Shown: positions 34,961 through 47,591 of the stretch, piece after piece
How positions within the stretch are numbered: the first letter of the stretch is position 1
Layout: each line of letters opens with the position of its first letter
Source of the DNA: Sipunculus nudus
Taxonomy: Eukaryota; Annelida; Sipuncula; Golfingiida; Sipunculidae
DNA: 64,000 nt
Direction of reading: 5' to 3'
Assembly: GCA_026874595.1 (NCBI GenBank)
Contig: CM049320.1
Span: forward strand, 41,540,714 to 41,604,713
Position numbers and translations under genes: made by a program
Notes under the pieces: model-generated
The model's database searches: none
Told to the model about the DNA's origin: nothing
What the model saw: the letters and a program-made list of their open reading frames with translations, nothing else

Positions 34961-35602
34961 TACCAAATTTGTTATCCTGATTTGAGGCCAACGCAGCGGG
35001 AGGAAACAGTTGAACAAATGTATACAATTCTCAAAACTGTTCGATTTCTGACCTTTTACTCAATTTCTCATTAAAGTTATTAAAAAGAGCAAAATAAGAC
35101 TAAACAGGCATGCATTTTAATGGCAAGTATCTAGCTACTGCAAAGCTGCAAAAAATTAAAGAAATTAAAAATTAAAAAAAAAGTTCTGTCCTCATGTAGG
35201 GTCAATGGTAAAACTTATTTGTATAAAAAGGTTGTTTTTTTTTTGCAAAATCTTAGGGGTGTGGGGTACTTTGTATAGCTGTAAATTTACTAATTACCTT
35301 TGCTATTCTCAAATGAGTATTCATTTGAAAGTGCGTGTGCATACTTTTTGAACAAGCCCATACATGAATTGGTTACTTTCACGGTGACAAAGATGTTCAT
35401 AAGTCGGTTCAACTAAAATTCAAATGTTTTCCCAACAGATTCACTTTGACGCTGGATATGAAACCTTTTGCAAGAGCAGATCCCGATCAGACCTCATCAA
35501 ATAAATATCTTTATACCTATAGTTTGTGAAAATAATCTTGGAATTTGTAGTACTTTTAGGGACAATTTTAGAGCACTTTTGCCAACTTGGCTCCCTGACT
35601 AG
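34961..35602 (-). repeat. Long inverted repeat, right copy
   Basis: It runs from ACCAAATTTGTTATCCTGAT to TTGGCTCCCTGACTAG and is the inverted partner of 31321-31908. It carries an extra ~70-bp A/T-rich stretch near 35160-35230. The pair encloses 3.05 kb. Confidence 0.75.
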
Positions 35603-35631
35603 ATCCGTCTTTAGTTGCACACCACTGTATA

Positions 35632-37350
35632 ACAAGTGACCCATGGGTCATAACGCTCAGTTGACTGACATGTTGACAATACGTCCTTGCAAGGGCACCT
35701 TATTAAGAAATGTAGGTGGCATCATCATTCATGCATATTAGCTTAAAGGTGCCCATTTACCTACCTTAAAAAAAAGAATGTATAGGATTTCTAACTTCCT
35801 CTGTGAATATATTAATGATCTAAGGGTAATTTTGGTTGTGAAATGTTCCTATAAGGTCTTCTTGAATGATGTATGAACTTGTTTATCAACAACATATTTT
35901 TTCAACACAGCTATGTTGACAAACAGGAAAAAGTATCCGAATGTGGTAGGTCTCATATATGCGGAGGTCGAAAGGTCCCTTGTTGCTAAACTAAACGCCA
36001 CTGCAAAGCTCTGACTTATTCGACTTGCTGCCACATGCCCTTGTTGAATCTGTTTTATTTTGGCGGGCCCCCACATATAAAAACGTTGATATATAATTAA
36101 AACAATGATGATATCCACGTTTTCTAGCCCATTTTTTATAATCGCTCCTTTAGTATTTAAAAGTCAGATAGGTGATTGGGCCCCTTAAGTTCATCAAGAC
36201 CCTTAAGCACATCAAATCTAATTACAAGCCATCCAGCTTTTTCTGAAAAAAATGGTAATTTGTATATACTTGTTACAATATTTCTGGGGTGCTCAAACAC
36301 GCCCCGTAACACGGAGAATATAGGTTACAGTGACCTAGTTTCAGGTTTTTAGGGAGAACTTTTGGGGAACTCACAGGATGCAGAGGTTCATGATTCTAGC
36401 AATTACGGGTACCATTTGTGCCTTATTAACAGACCTAGTTTTCCCAAAAATACAGGTAAAAATTCGTAAAAATTAGGATAGGTGGCCCAACCATTCATGC
36501 TCATTAGCTAAGGTTTATTAAGACCAATGAGCACACCAAATTTGATGACAATTAAGCTGTTCCTGAGGAATCTGGCAATCAGTGTGTATTTTTTAATTAT
36601 TCTGGGGGGGGGGGGGGGTTAAACAGGCTCCGTAAATCGAAGAATAAAGGCCACAGTGAACTTATTTCAGTTTTCTTAGGAGAAATTTTGAGGGCCTCTA
36701 ATGAGGCAGAGGTCCTTGTTTCTCTTCTTAATGTTTACGCTTTGTGCCCTATTAACGGCCGGCCGGACGGACGGACGACAGACAGGGTAATCGCTATAGG
36801 TCAGATGACTTTCAGTCCACTGAGCTAAAAAATTCTTAAAATTCCAAAAAATTTCCGAGGAGATTTTCCAAGGACCTCCCTGGATGTCAAGTTAGAAGAT
36901 TCTAGGTCCAACGGTTACGATTTGTGCCCTATCCACGGACGTCTCAAAAATAGAGAAAAAATGCGTAGAAATTCGAAAAAAAAAATACAGGTGGTGCCAA
37001 GAGTCTGCAGGGACTGATAAAACACTCCATGATCAATGTGCATGCAAAGAACCATGGTCATCAATGCAATAGTTGTTCAGATACTTGAGCTTTTGTATCA
37101 AATTTTTAATTATTCTAGGGGGTACTTCTTAGCCCCATAGCTCGGAGGATATAGGTAACAGAGACATTACTTCAGGTTTCCAAAGAGATTTAACACGGAC
37201 CTCCCTGGATGTCAAGTAAGAAAATTCTAGGTCCAGTGGTTACGATTTGTTCCCTGTTAACGGACGGACAGACGGCACGTCAGACAGACGGACGACGGAC
37301 AAAGAGTGATCGCTATAGTTCAGATGATTTTAAATCAGCTGAGCTAAAAT
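35632..37350 (+). mobile_element. Family P elements in series with internal repeats and two 3' ends
   Basis: A 5' end ACAAGTGACCCATGGGTCAT at 35632 is followed by two complete 3' ends: GGCCGGACGGACGGACGACA...CTGAGCTAAAA at 36763-36832 and GGACGGACAGACGGCACG...CAGCTGAGCTAAAA at 37262-37350. Between them the phrases GTCAAGT(T)AGAA.ATTCTAGGTCCA and TTACGATTTGTGCCCTAT recur at about 36886 and 37208. This suggests either an internally reiterated element or one copy nested beside another. Non-coding. Confidence 0.6.
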
Positions 37351-40300
37351 GTATCACTCAATCTGCTGAGCCCGCTTACTGGTATATTTTTTGTCTAGTT
37401 TGTTGCTTTCAGCGAAATAGGTGACCTTTACAGCCTTATCGTTGGATCATACAACTGCTGACAGAGGTACATGAAAAAGGTTTCTAACGTTCGTTCTCCT
37501 GAATGCCATTAATTCAACTCAAAACGAACCTCTTTCAGTTAGGCAGTGTGCTATGGCTAGGGTTACGTTTCTCAACTGTAAAACGTAGATTACGAAATAT
37601 GTTACATTTCAAGGAAACACTTTATGTTTACAATCCACATTGCGTTTGCTTATTACATATTATTTATTCCATGAAGTCCTTCCCACAAAACATCCATGTC
37701 TTTGTATTTTTCTTTAAAACAATTCTTGTCCAAAATTTTTGAACGGACAACACAATACCCTGTTCTCTACATTTATACCTACGCGCTAGTGTATTTAGAA
37801 GCCCCAGTGCATTGTGGGTTGCTATAAACCCTAACCACCAGTGTCGTACCCTTGTGGATCCGATTCTGCGCAGTGTGGATGAGCTCCTGGAACATAGCAT
37901 GCATGGTTTTACAAACATGAATATTATTTTTTTGCTGCATGGTTTTCTTATTTTTAAACAGAGCAAAAGAGTTATCATATCCTAAATCAGACACAACTGT
38001 TATGCATGAAAATAAACACTGTGTTAAGATAGGACAGAAGGGTATTTCATTATAATTCACCACAGGCTTCCCTTAGCTATGACTGAAGTAACTAGCAAAC
38101 CATCACTAATTTACTAATGCAAGAGTGCGCGTCAAACTAATGAAACTATCTCTGTTTTCTACAAGAGAACCGAATACAACATTATTGTTGCTGTGCGCAA
38201 AATACTGGTATTCTTAACATAAAAACATATGTGGACTGTAATTAATCCTGCTTTGTACTGTGGTTCCTGATTATATATAAATAATTCATCCTTTCTAAGG
38301 AAGCTTTGTTAAATGGCGTGAGAGATCGTGGGCGTATATTACAAAAACAGTCACCTAAGGAGAAGTTACGGCCTGGCTGTCATCGTTTCATTTGACGACA
38401 AAAGTCAAGATGGAGAACAAATTCATGTTCCCGGAGAAAATGTGGTTAAAAACCAGCCGTTCGTCTCAAAACACGGTCTGCCATCGAAACGTGCTTAATA
38501 AATAAATGGATAAATGATGCACAGATTTTACACTCTACACGCACAGTTAATGATGGATAAAAACTGATCTGCAACATCCTAATGCAAAATACGTTTGGTT
38601 AATTTACATAATTAAACTCTACGCAGCCGACAAAAGTGTTTAGGGAATGTATTGTGCTCCAGATTTCCTAGCTAAAGTGCAAAACTTACCATAATATGAT
38701 TTTTTAAAACAATTTGATATATGAATGAATGGCTTGGTTTTATGTCTATATTGAATAATTTGGCCAAATAATAGAATTAGCACAGATATTAAATTCACCG
38801 GTTTCAATGTGTCAAGAAAATCTTGCTTGGGCTGAAGTTCTTTTGTCACCAGATGGCGCTTTATAATTGGGTATTGTGACAGGATAAAAGGAGTAATCTG
38901 CGCCGCTTCTCATCTTTCAACCTTCATTAGAGACTGAATAAGTTAATGTTTTAATTAGACTCTTACGATCTGGACTTGCTCTATGTAGAGTTGTTATATG
39001 TTTTTCTCTCACGGGGTTTTGATCGTAGTACTTTTCTTACATATTGAGCCAACTGCCCATTTAACAGATACGAAATATCACTAGGTGGCACGCAAGCGCT
39101 GGAAACATAAATCCAACCCAAAGGTTGCATAAAAGGGTTAGCTCTGCAAGCCATAGAAAGACTACTCACAACGCCTGTGCAAATTACACAAGAAACTTTC
39201 ACTCTTTTGACTCCGGCCGAAGCATATATACTACAGAGTGACGACGTTCTAAGTGTCTTATGGTTATGAACAATTAAAATTTTCCTGTATCCGGAGTTAA
39301 AAACCGATTACCTCCGAAATCGTTCCTTGGGTTGTTCCTCTAGTGTTATTCTAAAGCTCCACATTAATAAAAATAATAAAAATATGTCCATAAAATTTTA
39401 TCATAACATATTACCATCGCCCCATGGCCAAGGTAAATATTAATTCAGGTGGAAGGTTCAGAATAAAATAGTAATTATAACATTATATTTTGTATATCCA
39501 ATGAACTCTTGTTCCTAAGTTACTGTTAACAATCTTTAAGATTATTTTGCATGCTACATATATGGGCTGATTCCAATGACACGCAACAAATATGTTAAGT
39601 CCTACAAGCCTTACATTTATTTTTTATTTGCTTATTTCTGAGATTATAAAGGTGAATGGTTTGGTATTTACAGTGCCTTTTTACAAATGGTTTTTCTTCC
39701 ATTTATTTATTCTGCTTTTCTTAGTTTCCAGTGCGAGATGTGCAAGTTCTACATTGGACAAGGGGCGCAATGTTTTATTTGTAATTATAAGAGCCTTGAA
39801 CTTTGAAAGGCTTTTTGATAACCAGATGTTTTATAAGAAATGTTGAAGAAACATTTTTTTATATATGGCATGTTTTACTCTAAATCTGATGCTCACAGCT
39901 TAACATGCATTCCCTGAAGGCTGAAGTAATCTTATAACTCAAGAGAAAAAATATTTAAAATGGGCACAGAAGAAAAAAAAAATAAAAAATGGCACAAAAG
40001 TCATGTTGCGTGTGTAAAGAAAGACTTAAATTACTTGCAACTTTTTTTGCAAAAGGAACTGTTTTTCCTCCACGTCAAGAAAAACAAAATCGTATGAGCT
40101 TTCAAAGCCTTTTATCTTTGAGATACCTTAGTTTGAGGCGAGGACCTGTCATTTTAACTTATTTCTTGAAGTATTCGTTATGCAGACCCCGAGTCTTACA
40201 CCTTGCACGGAATAAAAAAAGCTCATAAACTTAGCTTTGACCCTGTACGCGCGAGCCCAGGAACTTTCATATTAAAAAAAAAGAAAGCTTGAATTTCTTA

Positions 40301-40452
40301 TTAAAGGAGTGAAGTTATTCCAGGTTCCACATTCAGGAAAATGGACTGGTTCCTACAGTTTGGTTTGATGAAACAATTGAAAAAAAAATATACACAACAT
40401 TGTCACGTTCTTCGGAACAGGTCATGTTTGCATTTAGCAGAATTTTAATAAA

Positions 40453-40511
<59 letters not shown>

Positions 40512-41924
40512 CTATTCATGTAAGAAACAACAACAACTGAAATCCATTCACAGGCATTTAGAAGTTCCCAGGGCAGCTACTTGTTACTATTACTTTAGTT
40601 TATACGAGCGCCCGACATCGTTTTTCCGGGGGGCAAGACATGTATTGCCGTGAAGAATAGTTGCCCTTGGCACACAGGTTCCATAATTATAGTTAAAATA
40701 ACGATGAGACTGGTGTTTCAGATTTACTGATATCTTGAGGGCTTTAAATTCGGTAAATTAGTCACAAATGACTCCACCGTGAGAACATGTATTAGAAATC
40801 AAAGAATGTTAGTCCAGAAAACTGGAGCCATCCGCGTCCCTGGGGATGTAGTGAATGGTCACCTGAACGCCTTATAATAAACCACAGTAAAAGCACAGAT
40901 TATGCAATAAACAACGGAGAGTCATCGTAGGTAAAGTTTACACTGCAAACCGTTTAGACATACCGGCGGCTCAGATAACAAAACGATTGGTGTATGGTTC
41001 CTTATCAGATATAAGTCTGATCACCTGTGTCTCCTAATTGAAGTGAGGTTGCCAAATAGCCTGGGTAGTTTCACCTGACGTGTGCAGAAGATGAAAAAAA
41101 GAAATAAAGCCGCCAGGGGACGTAGCAAGGATGTAGTGAAAGGGGCTTTGCGGATTGGCATACTGTTTGGCGTACTCGCTAAGCAAAATGGAACACAACG
41201 GTACATTTGTGATTTTTGAGATTTAAATCCATTAAGCTATGTAATTCCGTCAAGAACCAATTAAGAACTTTAATATTCTTGAAAAGTTTTGAATATTGCA
41301 AAAGAGGAACAATTGCAATTTCTTAAAAGAATCGATACAAAAAGTTTTAATTATTGTAAACCATTGAACTTCGTAATCATTTGTGTGGAATGCATGTTTT
41401 TATTAACTCTATTGTTATTTATCTCAAGACAAATTCAGAAATAATGTCCTAATGCTTAGATTATCTCACTGAATGAAAATGAAAGACTTGGCAGGTACAC
41501 CTGCCAGACAATTAGTGAAAAATCAATGATAACTTATCACACGGCTATTGATTAACATTACTTGTCATACGTCTTAATATTAATGAGCTAACAAAATTCT
41601 TAAGAGATTCTTCCGTGACGACTCAGTTGTTTCAGACTCCGGGGAGTCATTGCATTATAACAAACAAGCTGAAAGATTGATTAAAGTACAATTAAAATCA
41701 CATTTAGCTCTCCATATATGCATGGTTGTTATATATGCATGTTGAAAGAGACCCTAGATAATTATAGATTGTGTCGGTCTGACTACAGGGCTGAAGGGAA
41801 GATTAAAAAGTTTATTTCTTTACCACTAGTTTTATTTTAAACGTTATTTGGAACTTTATTTGATGTTAATGGATTTTTAAAATAATGATAATAACTAATA
41901 ATAGACACTCTTCATTGAAAAAAG
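37351..41924. other. Intergenic; no gene recognised
   Basis: About 4.5 kb with one (TA)n tract (40457-40511). Short frames are not supported by splice sites, composition or any family resemblance. Confidence 0.55.
40457..40511. repeat. (TA)n microsatellite
   Basis: About 27 TA units. Confidence 0.95.
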
Positions 41925-42037
41925 CACAGGCCTAGGATGGGACACTCAACCAAGTCTCATAGCCACGAGGGGGATCGAACAATTGTCGTTAACGAAGAGA
42001 GCTGAACCCGTTACCATCTCGAATGTCCAGGGCGCAT
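41925..42037 (-). mobile_element. Decayed tRNA-derived SINE (family S1)
   Basis: The plus strand has CAAGTCTCATAGCCACGAGG, GGGATCGAAC and GAAGAGAGCTGAACCCGTTA, matching the reverse strand of the copy at 8385 with a shortened B-box side. Confidence 0.45.
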
Positions 42038-42520
42038 TGAATCTACATAAAAGTTCTGGATATTTCGGGAACAGGAATACACACAGATTAACATTTGTAA
42101 GGAAGTTATGGCCATTATTTGAAAAATAAATTGATAAAATCCTACATTATTTCCTGACTGTGTACATGACCTGTGAACTGACTTCGTCACTACAGAAGTT
42201 CTTACATACCTTCTCACATTTTTAAAACCGGTAGATATGTTTATCACTTTATCCCTCAAGGCGCCCTGAAAAATATCATTTCATAAGGCAATATATGTCG
42301 TTAAAATAAAAATGACCGACCGCAGTGCCATGAATGATACCAAAAATAGATAAATATGAATCGACAAGGAAAATGCGAAACTGTCTTGAGACAGCCTTGA
42401 AGCATTAAGATCAAATACAAAATAAAGACTATTAAACAGCTAGTAATGTTACCATGATTGGTTGAAAAAAATCAGAAAGTGATTTTGTAAACTCCCGCAT
42501 GTCCTATATCGAAGGAGTCA

Positions 42521-42723
42521 CTGCGTAAAATTAGGTCGATTTCGGCGCCGACGTTATCGGCCGCCGGCCTCAAATCGACCATTTCGGCCGCCAGCGCCCA
42601 GCGGGCAACCATTCGGCCGCAACCCCGACGATGCCACTGCTGGGCCCTGACTCAGGCCAGTCAACCATATCGGCCGCGACTTGGGCGGCGGGGCACCATT
42701 TTGGCCGCCGGGCTACCTCATTA
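42521..42723 (+). repeat. Left terminal inverted repeat of the 2.4-kb element
   Basis: GC-rich arm with at least six copies of a TCGGCCG core (for example near 42562, 42583, 42612 and 42670). It pairs with 44747-44942. Confidence 0.8.
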
Positions 42724-43559
42724 CCACAAACACGGTTACATCATAATTAGAACTAGCTCATTCAACTAGAACTGAGGGACTTTATAAAAATATATATTTA
42801 TTCAAAATATGATTAGTCATATTTGTAAGAAACGTGCGTGAGTTATAATCTCAAATTCAACACATGTACATGCACTAAATAATATAGAACATTAATTTGT
42901 CCTGTACCTTCGTAAACAAATGTATATGAAAGGATATCAAACCAGGTTTCAACAGTCGTGACGTATTGTAAGCAAATCGTCTCCTTTTTTATTTATAGGC
43001 TCTACCAAAATTAAATATTAATCTCTTATGTGATTTTTTCCCCTAGGAACTTCCTTTCTTATTATTAGGTCTATGTATATACCTTTTTTATAATAAATGT
43101 TTTATCAATATTTTTCTGTAGATAATTTTTTGATTTTTGAGTTTTTTGAGAGTGTACCTTTTATTTGTAAGCAAGATGGATAGATAGATAAATAGGTAAT
43201 GCTTTATTTCAGACTCACGGTCCATATACATAAATGCATAGGTCAATAAACCCATAATATGCATATAAAAGTATAGACACACTTATATATGTATATAATT
43301 ATATATATACATATATAGCGTTATTTATACCTACTTATTCATACACACACATACCTGCACACAAATATATCTACAGGTGTTCAGATATACACAAACATGC
43401 GCATAAAAATATATACATATACACATTATACACGCATGCATATATACATGATATATAATTTGCAAATTTACACATATACTAATGTCTTAATTTTTACCAT
43501 GAAACAAGGTTTGCTCCCAAGAGGTTTATTGTTTTAAGTGTTACAGGTACCCTTTTTAT

Positions 43560-44260
43560 TGTGTGACACGGGCGTAACTCGTGTTGTAGTTGCACTCTCA
43601 GTTTAATCCGTACTGGTTGAACTCTCGTTGTCATGCTAGCTTGGGGCTTTCTCGCCTGGCCGAGCCGGGTCGGGCTCACGTGTGGACCCTGGTATGTAGA
43701 GACACAGCGATGTTCTAGATTCCTGTAACGCGTGTTACCTGTGTATTATGTTAGATCCTTTAGACTGTTCGAGAAGTGGAAAATTCTCGGCTTGGGGCAA
43801 GAATTTATAAATAGGGGGCTGTGTTTTAAAACAGAGAGAGATGAGAGGGGATTCCAGCGGACACAGACGTGTGTATGTCAGTTTGAAGGGCCTGTTCCGA
43901 TGAGTGCAGCATTTATAGATTTTCTTTAGATGTTCTCCCGGATTTTGTGACGAATCTTCTTTGGTCTTCATTTTACTTTCTTGATTGTTACAAGAGCTTT
44001 ACATTGGACTGTTATTCTACGGGAGAGTTTCTGTGGACTTTTCATCCGGCTTATACATTTAAAAGGACTTATCATTGTGACAGTGGTGGTGTCCGGGTAC
44101 TGTGCGCTTTGTTTATTTTACTGTGTGATTTCATTGATTTGCTGTTATACTGTGTCATTGTATTGATTTGGTGTATTGTGATGTTAGGGTTGTTTTAGGA
44201 ATAAATTATAGTTATTTGTAAACAAAAGGCGACTGACTTCTTTATTCATTCCCCTAGACA
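43560..44260 (+). mobile_element. Possible solo LTR nested in the TIR element
   Basis: The stretch begins TGTGTGACACGG and ends CCCCTAGACA. It has a TATA-like box TTTATAAATAGGGGGC near 43805 and a polyadenylation signal AATAAA near 44201, the layout of an LTR promoter and terminator. Flanks TTTAT and TTTCA differ by one base, so the target duplication is not certain. No primer-binding site or internal region is present. It could instead be the body of an unrelated short element. Confidence 0.3.
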
Positions 44261-44746
44261 TTTCACGCTGCCTGGAGTTTCAGAATCTGATTTTTTTTAT
44301 ATCTCCTTGACAAAATTTATGCCCATCACATATACGTGAGCTGTTGCTATTAGGTTCCTTAAAATAAGACATAGTTTTATAAATTTCGGGATAGAAATTT
44401 TTTTATGGCCTCTGTATATATAGTAATGATTTATAGTTAGATTTCTGGCAGTAATTTAGATTTCGTTTGAATTAAATAAAAACATATGTAATTTCTTTAA
44501 TTATCATATAAGTAATAAAATGTGTGTTAAAAAGGTGTATAAAGTGTTAGTTGTTTATTTTTTTTCTGCTTGAGGTTGCTTGCGTAGATGTTCTTGTTTA
44601 CAGGTGTTTGTGTAAATGAGTGTACTGAAATGTGTGCGCTTGGGTTCTTCCAATGATTAAATTCACATTCAAGGTTTAATGAGCTAGGACTTCATATGTA
44701 TCCGTGTATATGTTGTAATTACGTAGCCCAGAAGAACGGCGGCTAG

Positions 44747-44942
44747 TAATGAGGTAGCCCGGCGGCCGAAATGGTGCCCCGCCGCCCAAGTCGCGGCCAA
44801 TATGGTTGACTGGCCAGAGTCGGGGTCCAGCAGTGGCATCGTCGGGGTTGCGGCCGAAATGGTTGCCCGCTGCCCGCTGGCGGCCGATATGATCGATTTA
44901 AGGCCGGCGGCCGATATCGTCGGCGGCCGAAAATCTGCGTAT
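44747..44942 (-). repeat. Right terminal inverted repeat of the 2.4-kb element
   Basis: Inverted partner of 42521-42723, with similar CGGCCGA cores. Small differences (for example GACCCCGACTCTGGC against GGCCCTGACTCAGGC) show that the arms have diverged modestly. Confidence 0.8.
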
Positions 44943-47227
44943 ACTGTAAACTATAGGTCACATGGTCCAAATTGTTGACATGACCTGGAGGAGAGCAGTG
45001 AATGGTCTGGCTTTCTCTGGTTGGCTCTATCCATCATGTGATGGAGCACCCAAAGCACCCCCATTGTTTGATTTTTAAGTAGGTTAAGCATAATCTCCAA
45101 TAAAATTGACAGGAATGGTCAATTTTTTTTTAAATCTGTGGCCATTCAAAGTTATGTTGTCCAAATGCTTGTTTTGGACTGCTTGAGGGGTATTTTGGGC
45201 TTCACTGCATTCGGGCCAGGATGGTTAAAAAAAAGGAGATACACAAGCCCCCGTTTTCTCGGTCTAGTTTGAAGAAACAGATAATTTCCAAGTAAAAAAA
45301 AGTTTGATATCAAAATTTATTTTGAAAATTATTTAAAAGAGGCCCCAACCTCAGGTGTTTTATAGATGTATTATAGGGAAAAAAAATACAGCCACGTGTC
45401 CTTCAGTCATGTGTTCCTGTTCTACCCTGGCGTTCTGAGCCTATTGAAAAGCCCGTCTGTACCTTACCGCCAACCCGCGCCTGCCTCTAGAGTGTTCATC
45501 GGATCTTTTGAGTACATGCCATTATGTTTTATTAAACGGTATAACTGAAAATACATTGATCCTATGTACGTGCACGATTTCTTGCTTTCCTATGAATTCC
45601 CTGCCCATCAACCGAAAAACGAAGCTTTCTTCATTGTCACTGCTTAGGCATTCATAGTTTTATCTCTTCGTCACTTGCAGATAATTGAACGAGCCCGTGT
45701 ACGTGGGTTTCAGGCCAAATTCATAGGTCCAACAATCCACAAAGCCGACGTCTTGGAATATTTGTTGAGTCCCAGGTGGGCTTGCAAATAGTTACGCTGA
45801 AAATTTATGATTTCCTTTGAGGTAAACGTTAAAGTCGATTTTCGTTTGTTGACCTTGGTGACATAAAATCAACAAACATAAAGCAAATAATCTGTGAATG
45901 GATGGACGCGCTCTTATCCTATTCAGAAGCTAGACATGAAAGAAAAGTAAGCTATTTACGTCACCATTCATAACCATTGTTCAAATCAGTTTCTGTTACG
46001 CTGAAGGACATGACAGCTCGAGATTAGTTTATTCTCTGTGAGGTCCACAAAATAAAACCTGAATAAACATCAACTTTTGTAACTCGGGTTTTGAGATTAT
46101 CGAAAAGTCTTTCGAAGAAGAGTTTATTATAAAATAGGAAAGGTGAAGAAAATGTAGAGTTCTCCTGGAGTAAACAACTGGCCATTTGATCGATGGTAAT
46201 GGGGTGACTAAAAGAAATCGTGAGCGATTAATCATAGACAGCATCAGTCTCCAGAAACTACTCTCTGATACTGAGCACCGTCAGGTCGGATTAAATTAAT
46301 TGACCTGTCACAGCCAAGGTCACTATTTATCTTATCAGAAATAATACATTTACGTTTTTGTTGATCCGCTTCAGCTGCGGGCTTCGGTACCAAGCTTCCA
46401 CGGGTAGGGCCGACCAGGTCTACGTATATCATTTCCGAACATGAAGAAAAAATGTGCCAAAGTCAAGCATTAAACAAACAGTTCTGTGAATAAAACCTGC
46501 ATAGCCATACTACCGAATTATCAACACATTTAGGAAACCTGCACCATTTCCCAAAATAGCGCTATCTGTATTTACCGATACTTGACAGATAAAACAGCTA
46601 TATAGGATTAACCGTCCCTGTCAAGGTTGATAACCCACCCGGGTGGATAACTTCGACAATGAAGCTCCTGATGCATTTAAATTTCACGGAATGTCCTGTC
46701 TATAACTTACTTTTTAAATACACTGGCCTCGTCGTGTCAAACTCACTTTTAGTCAAACACCTTTCTGAATCAAAGTCTTGTGCTGTAGGCTCAAATATCT
46801 CCAACCTCGTCTTTCACCTTGTATAAGCTGAATTATTTTGTTGGTCTAATCAACTCCGACAGGATGATATTTTATATGACTGCTTTTCGCTTTTTTTGCA
46901 CAGATTAAAAAGAAATTTCTCTTATTTATTGTCATGCAGCATCTTTTTCCTTGAAGGGCTTAATATATAACGGGTGTAGACGTTTAGACGGTATCAACGT
47001 GTTTGTAAAAAATCTTTAGTTACACTGTTTAGGACGACGTATAAAGAATGAGGTATTTGATTATGTATATATAGCCTGTCCTCGATAATTGTCCGTGCTT
47101 TCTATCTTATTCTTTATATGAGAGGCAACCGATGGCCAAATGGTATATCAGCTTAACAGAGATGATGTACTAGACCATGTATATAGCTGCCATTTCTTGA
47201 TCGACAAACGCTTTTCATTTATGCTAT
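44943..47227. other. Intergenic; no gene recognised
   Basis: Between the TIR element and the TRIM. No supportable exon or repeat. Confidence 0.55.
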
Positions 47228-47591
47228 TATTACGGGGTGACATAAAAGCGGACCGAACTGTCTCGCTAGTGAAGCTTGCTTTGCTGGCGAAGCGGTTGGT
47301 ACGCCGGACTTGTGCGCCACCGTTATGGGTTCGAATCCCGGATCGGCCCAGTATGTTCCCCTCATTTGTTTGTCTTCGTAACAAAATGGGGGCTCGTCCA
47401 ACGTGAAGGTTAATCTTTGTGGCCCAGGGAATAAGCTCACCAAAGTGTGACTACGCTCTCAAGAGGGGGTGTGTTACGGGGTGACATGAAAGCGGTCCGA
47501 ACTGTCGAACGCCGGGCATGTGTGCCACCAACATGGGTTCGAAACCGGGATCGGCCCAATGTTTTCCCCTTAGCAATTTGTTTTCGTAACA
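47228..47591 (+). mobile_element. Miniature LTR retroelement (TRIM) with tRNA-like sequence in its LTR
   Basis: This 364-bp element has two direct terminal repeats, 47228-47383 and 47472-47591. Both begin T(A/G)TTACGGGGTGACAT and end TTCGTAACA, so each has TG/TA...CA ends. A primer-binding site TGGGGGCTCGTCC (47387-47399) lies 3 nt after the first LTR and matches the 3' end of tRNA-Pro, as used by murine leukaemia virus and many Gypsy elements. A purine tract AAGAGGGGG (47461-47469) lies just before the second LTR. CTAT at 47224-47227 and again at 47592-47595 is a 4-bp target duplication. The internal part is only 88 bp with no coding capacity, so the element must be mobilised in trans. The LTRs differ at roughly a fifth of positions, and the second lacks about 36 bp, so the copy is old. 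Confidence 0.85.
47283..47351 (+). promoter_or_regulatory. tRNA-like A box / B box pair inside the 5' LTR of the TRIM
   Basis: The segment contains TGGCGAAGCGGTTGGTACGCC, split here as TGGCGAAGCGG then TTGGTACGCC, which resembles a tRNA D arm with A box; GGCG and CGCC can form the D stem. It also contains GGGTTCGAATCCCGG, a perfect B box GGTTCGAATCC. The spacing (about 35-40 nt) is that of a tRNA. No complementary acceptor stem is visible, so this is a tRNA-derived Pol III promoter region and not a functional tRNA. The second LTR keeps a damaged B box (GGTTCGAAACC) but has lost the A-box part by deletion. Confidence 0.6.

Larger units (their letters stand above)
42521..44942. mobile_element. 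~2.4-kb element with ~200-bp GC-rich terminal inverted repeats
   Basis: The left arm 42521-42723 is the reverse complement of the right arm 44747-44942 over nearly its whole length. Both end inward at CTCATTA/TAATGAG, and both contain CAACCCCGACGATGCCACTG, read on opposite strands. The arms repeat the short motif TCGGCCGCC many times, which could serve as sub-terminal transposase-binding sites. The 2-kb interior is AT-rich and has no recognisable transposase. It carries an LTR-like insert (43560-44260), microsatellite-like CATA runs (43280-43480) and no long frame. This fits a non-autonomous DNA transposon (foldback-like). Exact outer ends and target duplication are unclear. Confidence 0.75.

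Noticed and set aside
47283-47351. A genuine tRNA gene
   Set aside because: D arm and B box are good, but there is no complementary acceptor stem, and the segment is part of a repeated LTR.
47140-47406. 88-codon frame over the TRIM
   Set aside because: It overlaps the LTR, tRNA-like boxes and primer-binding site, so the frame is incidental.
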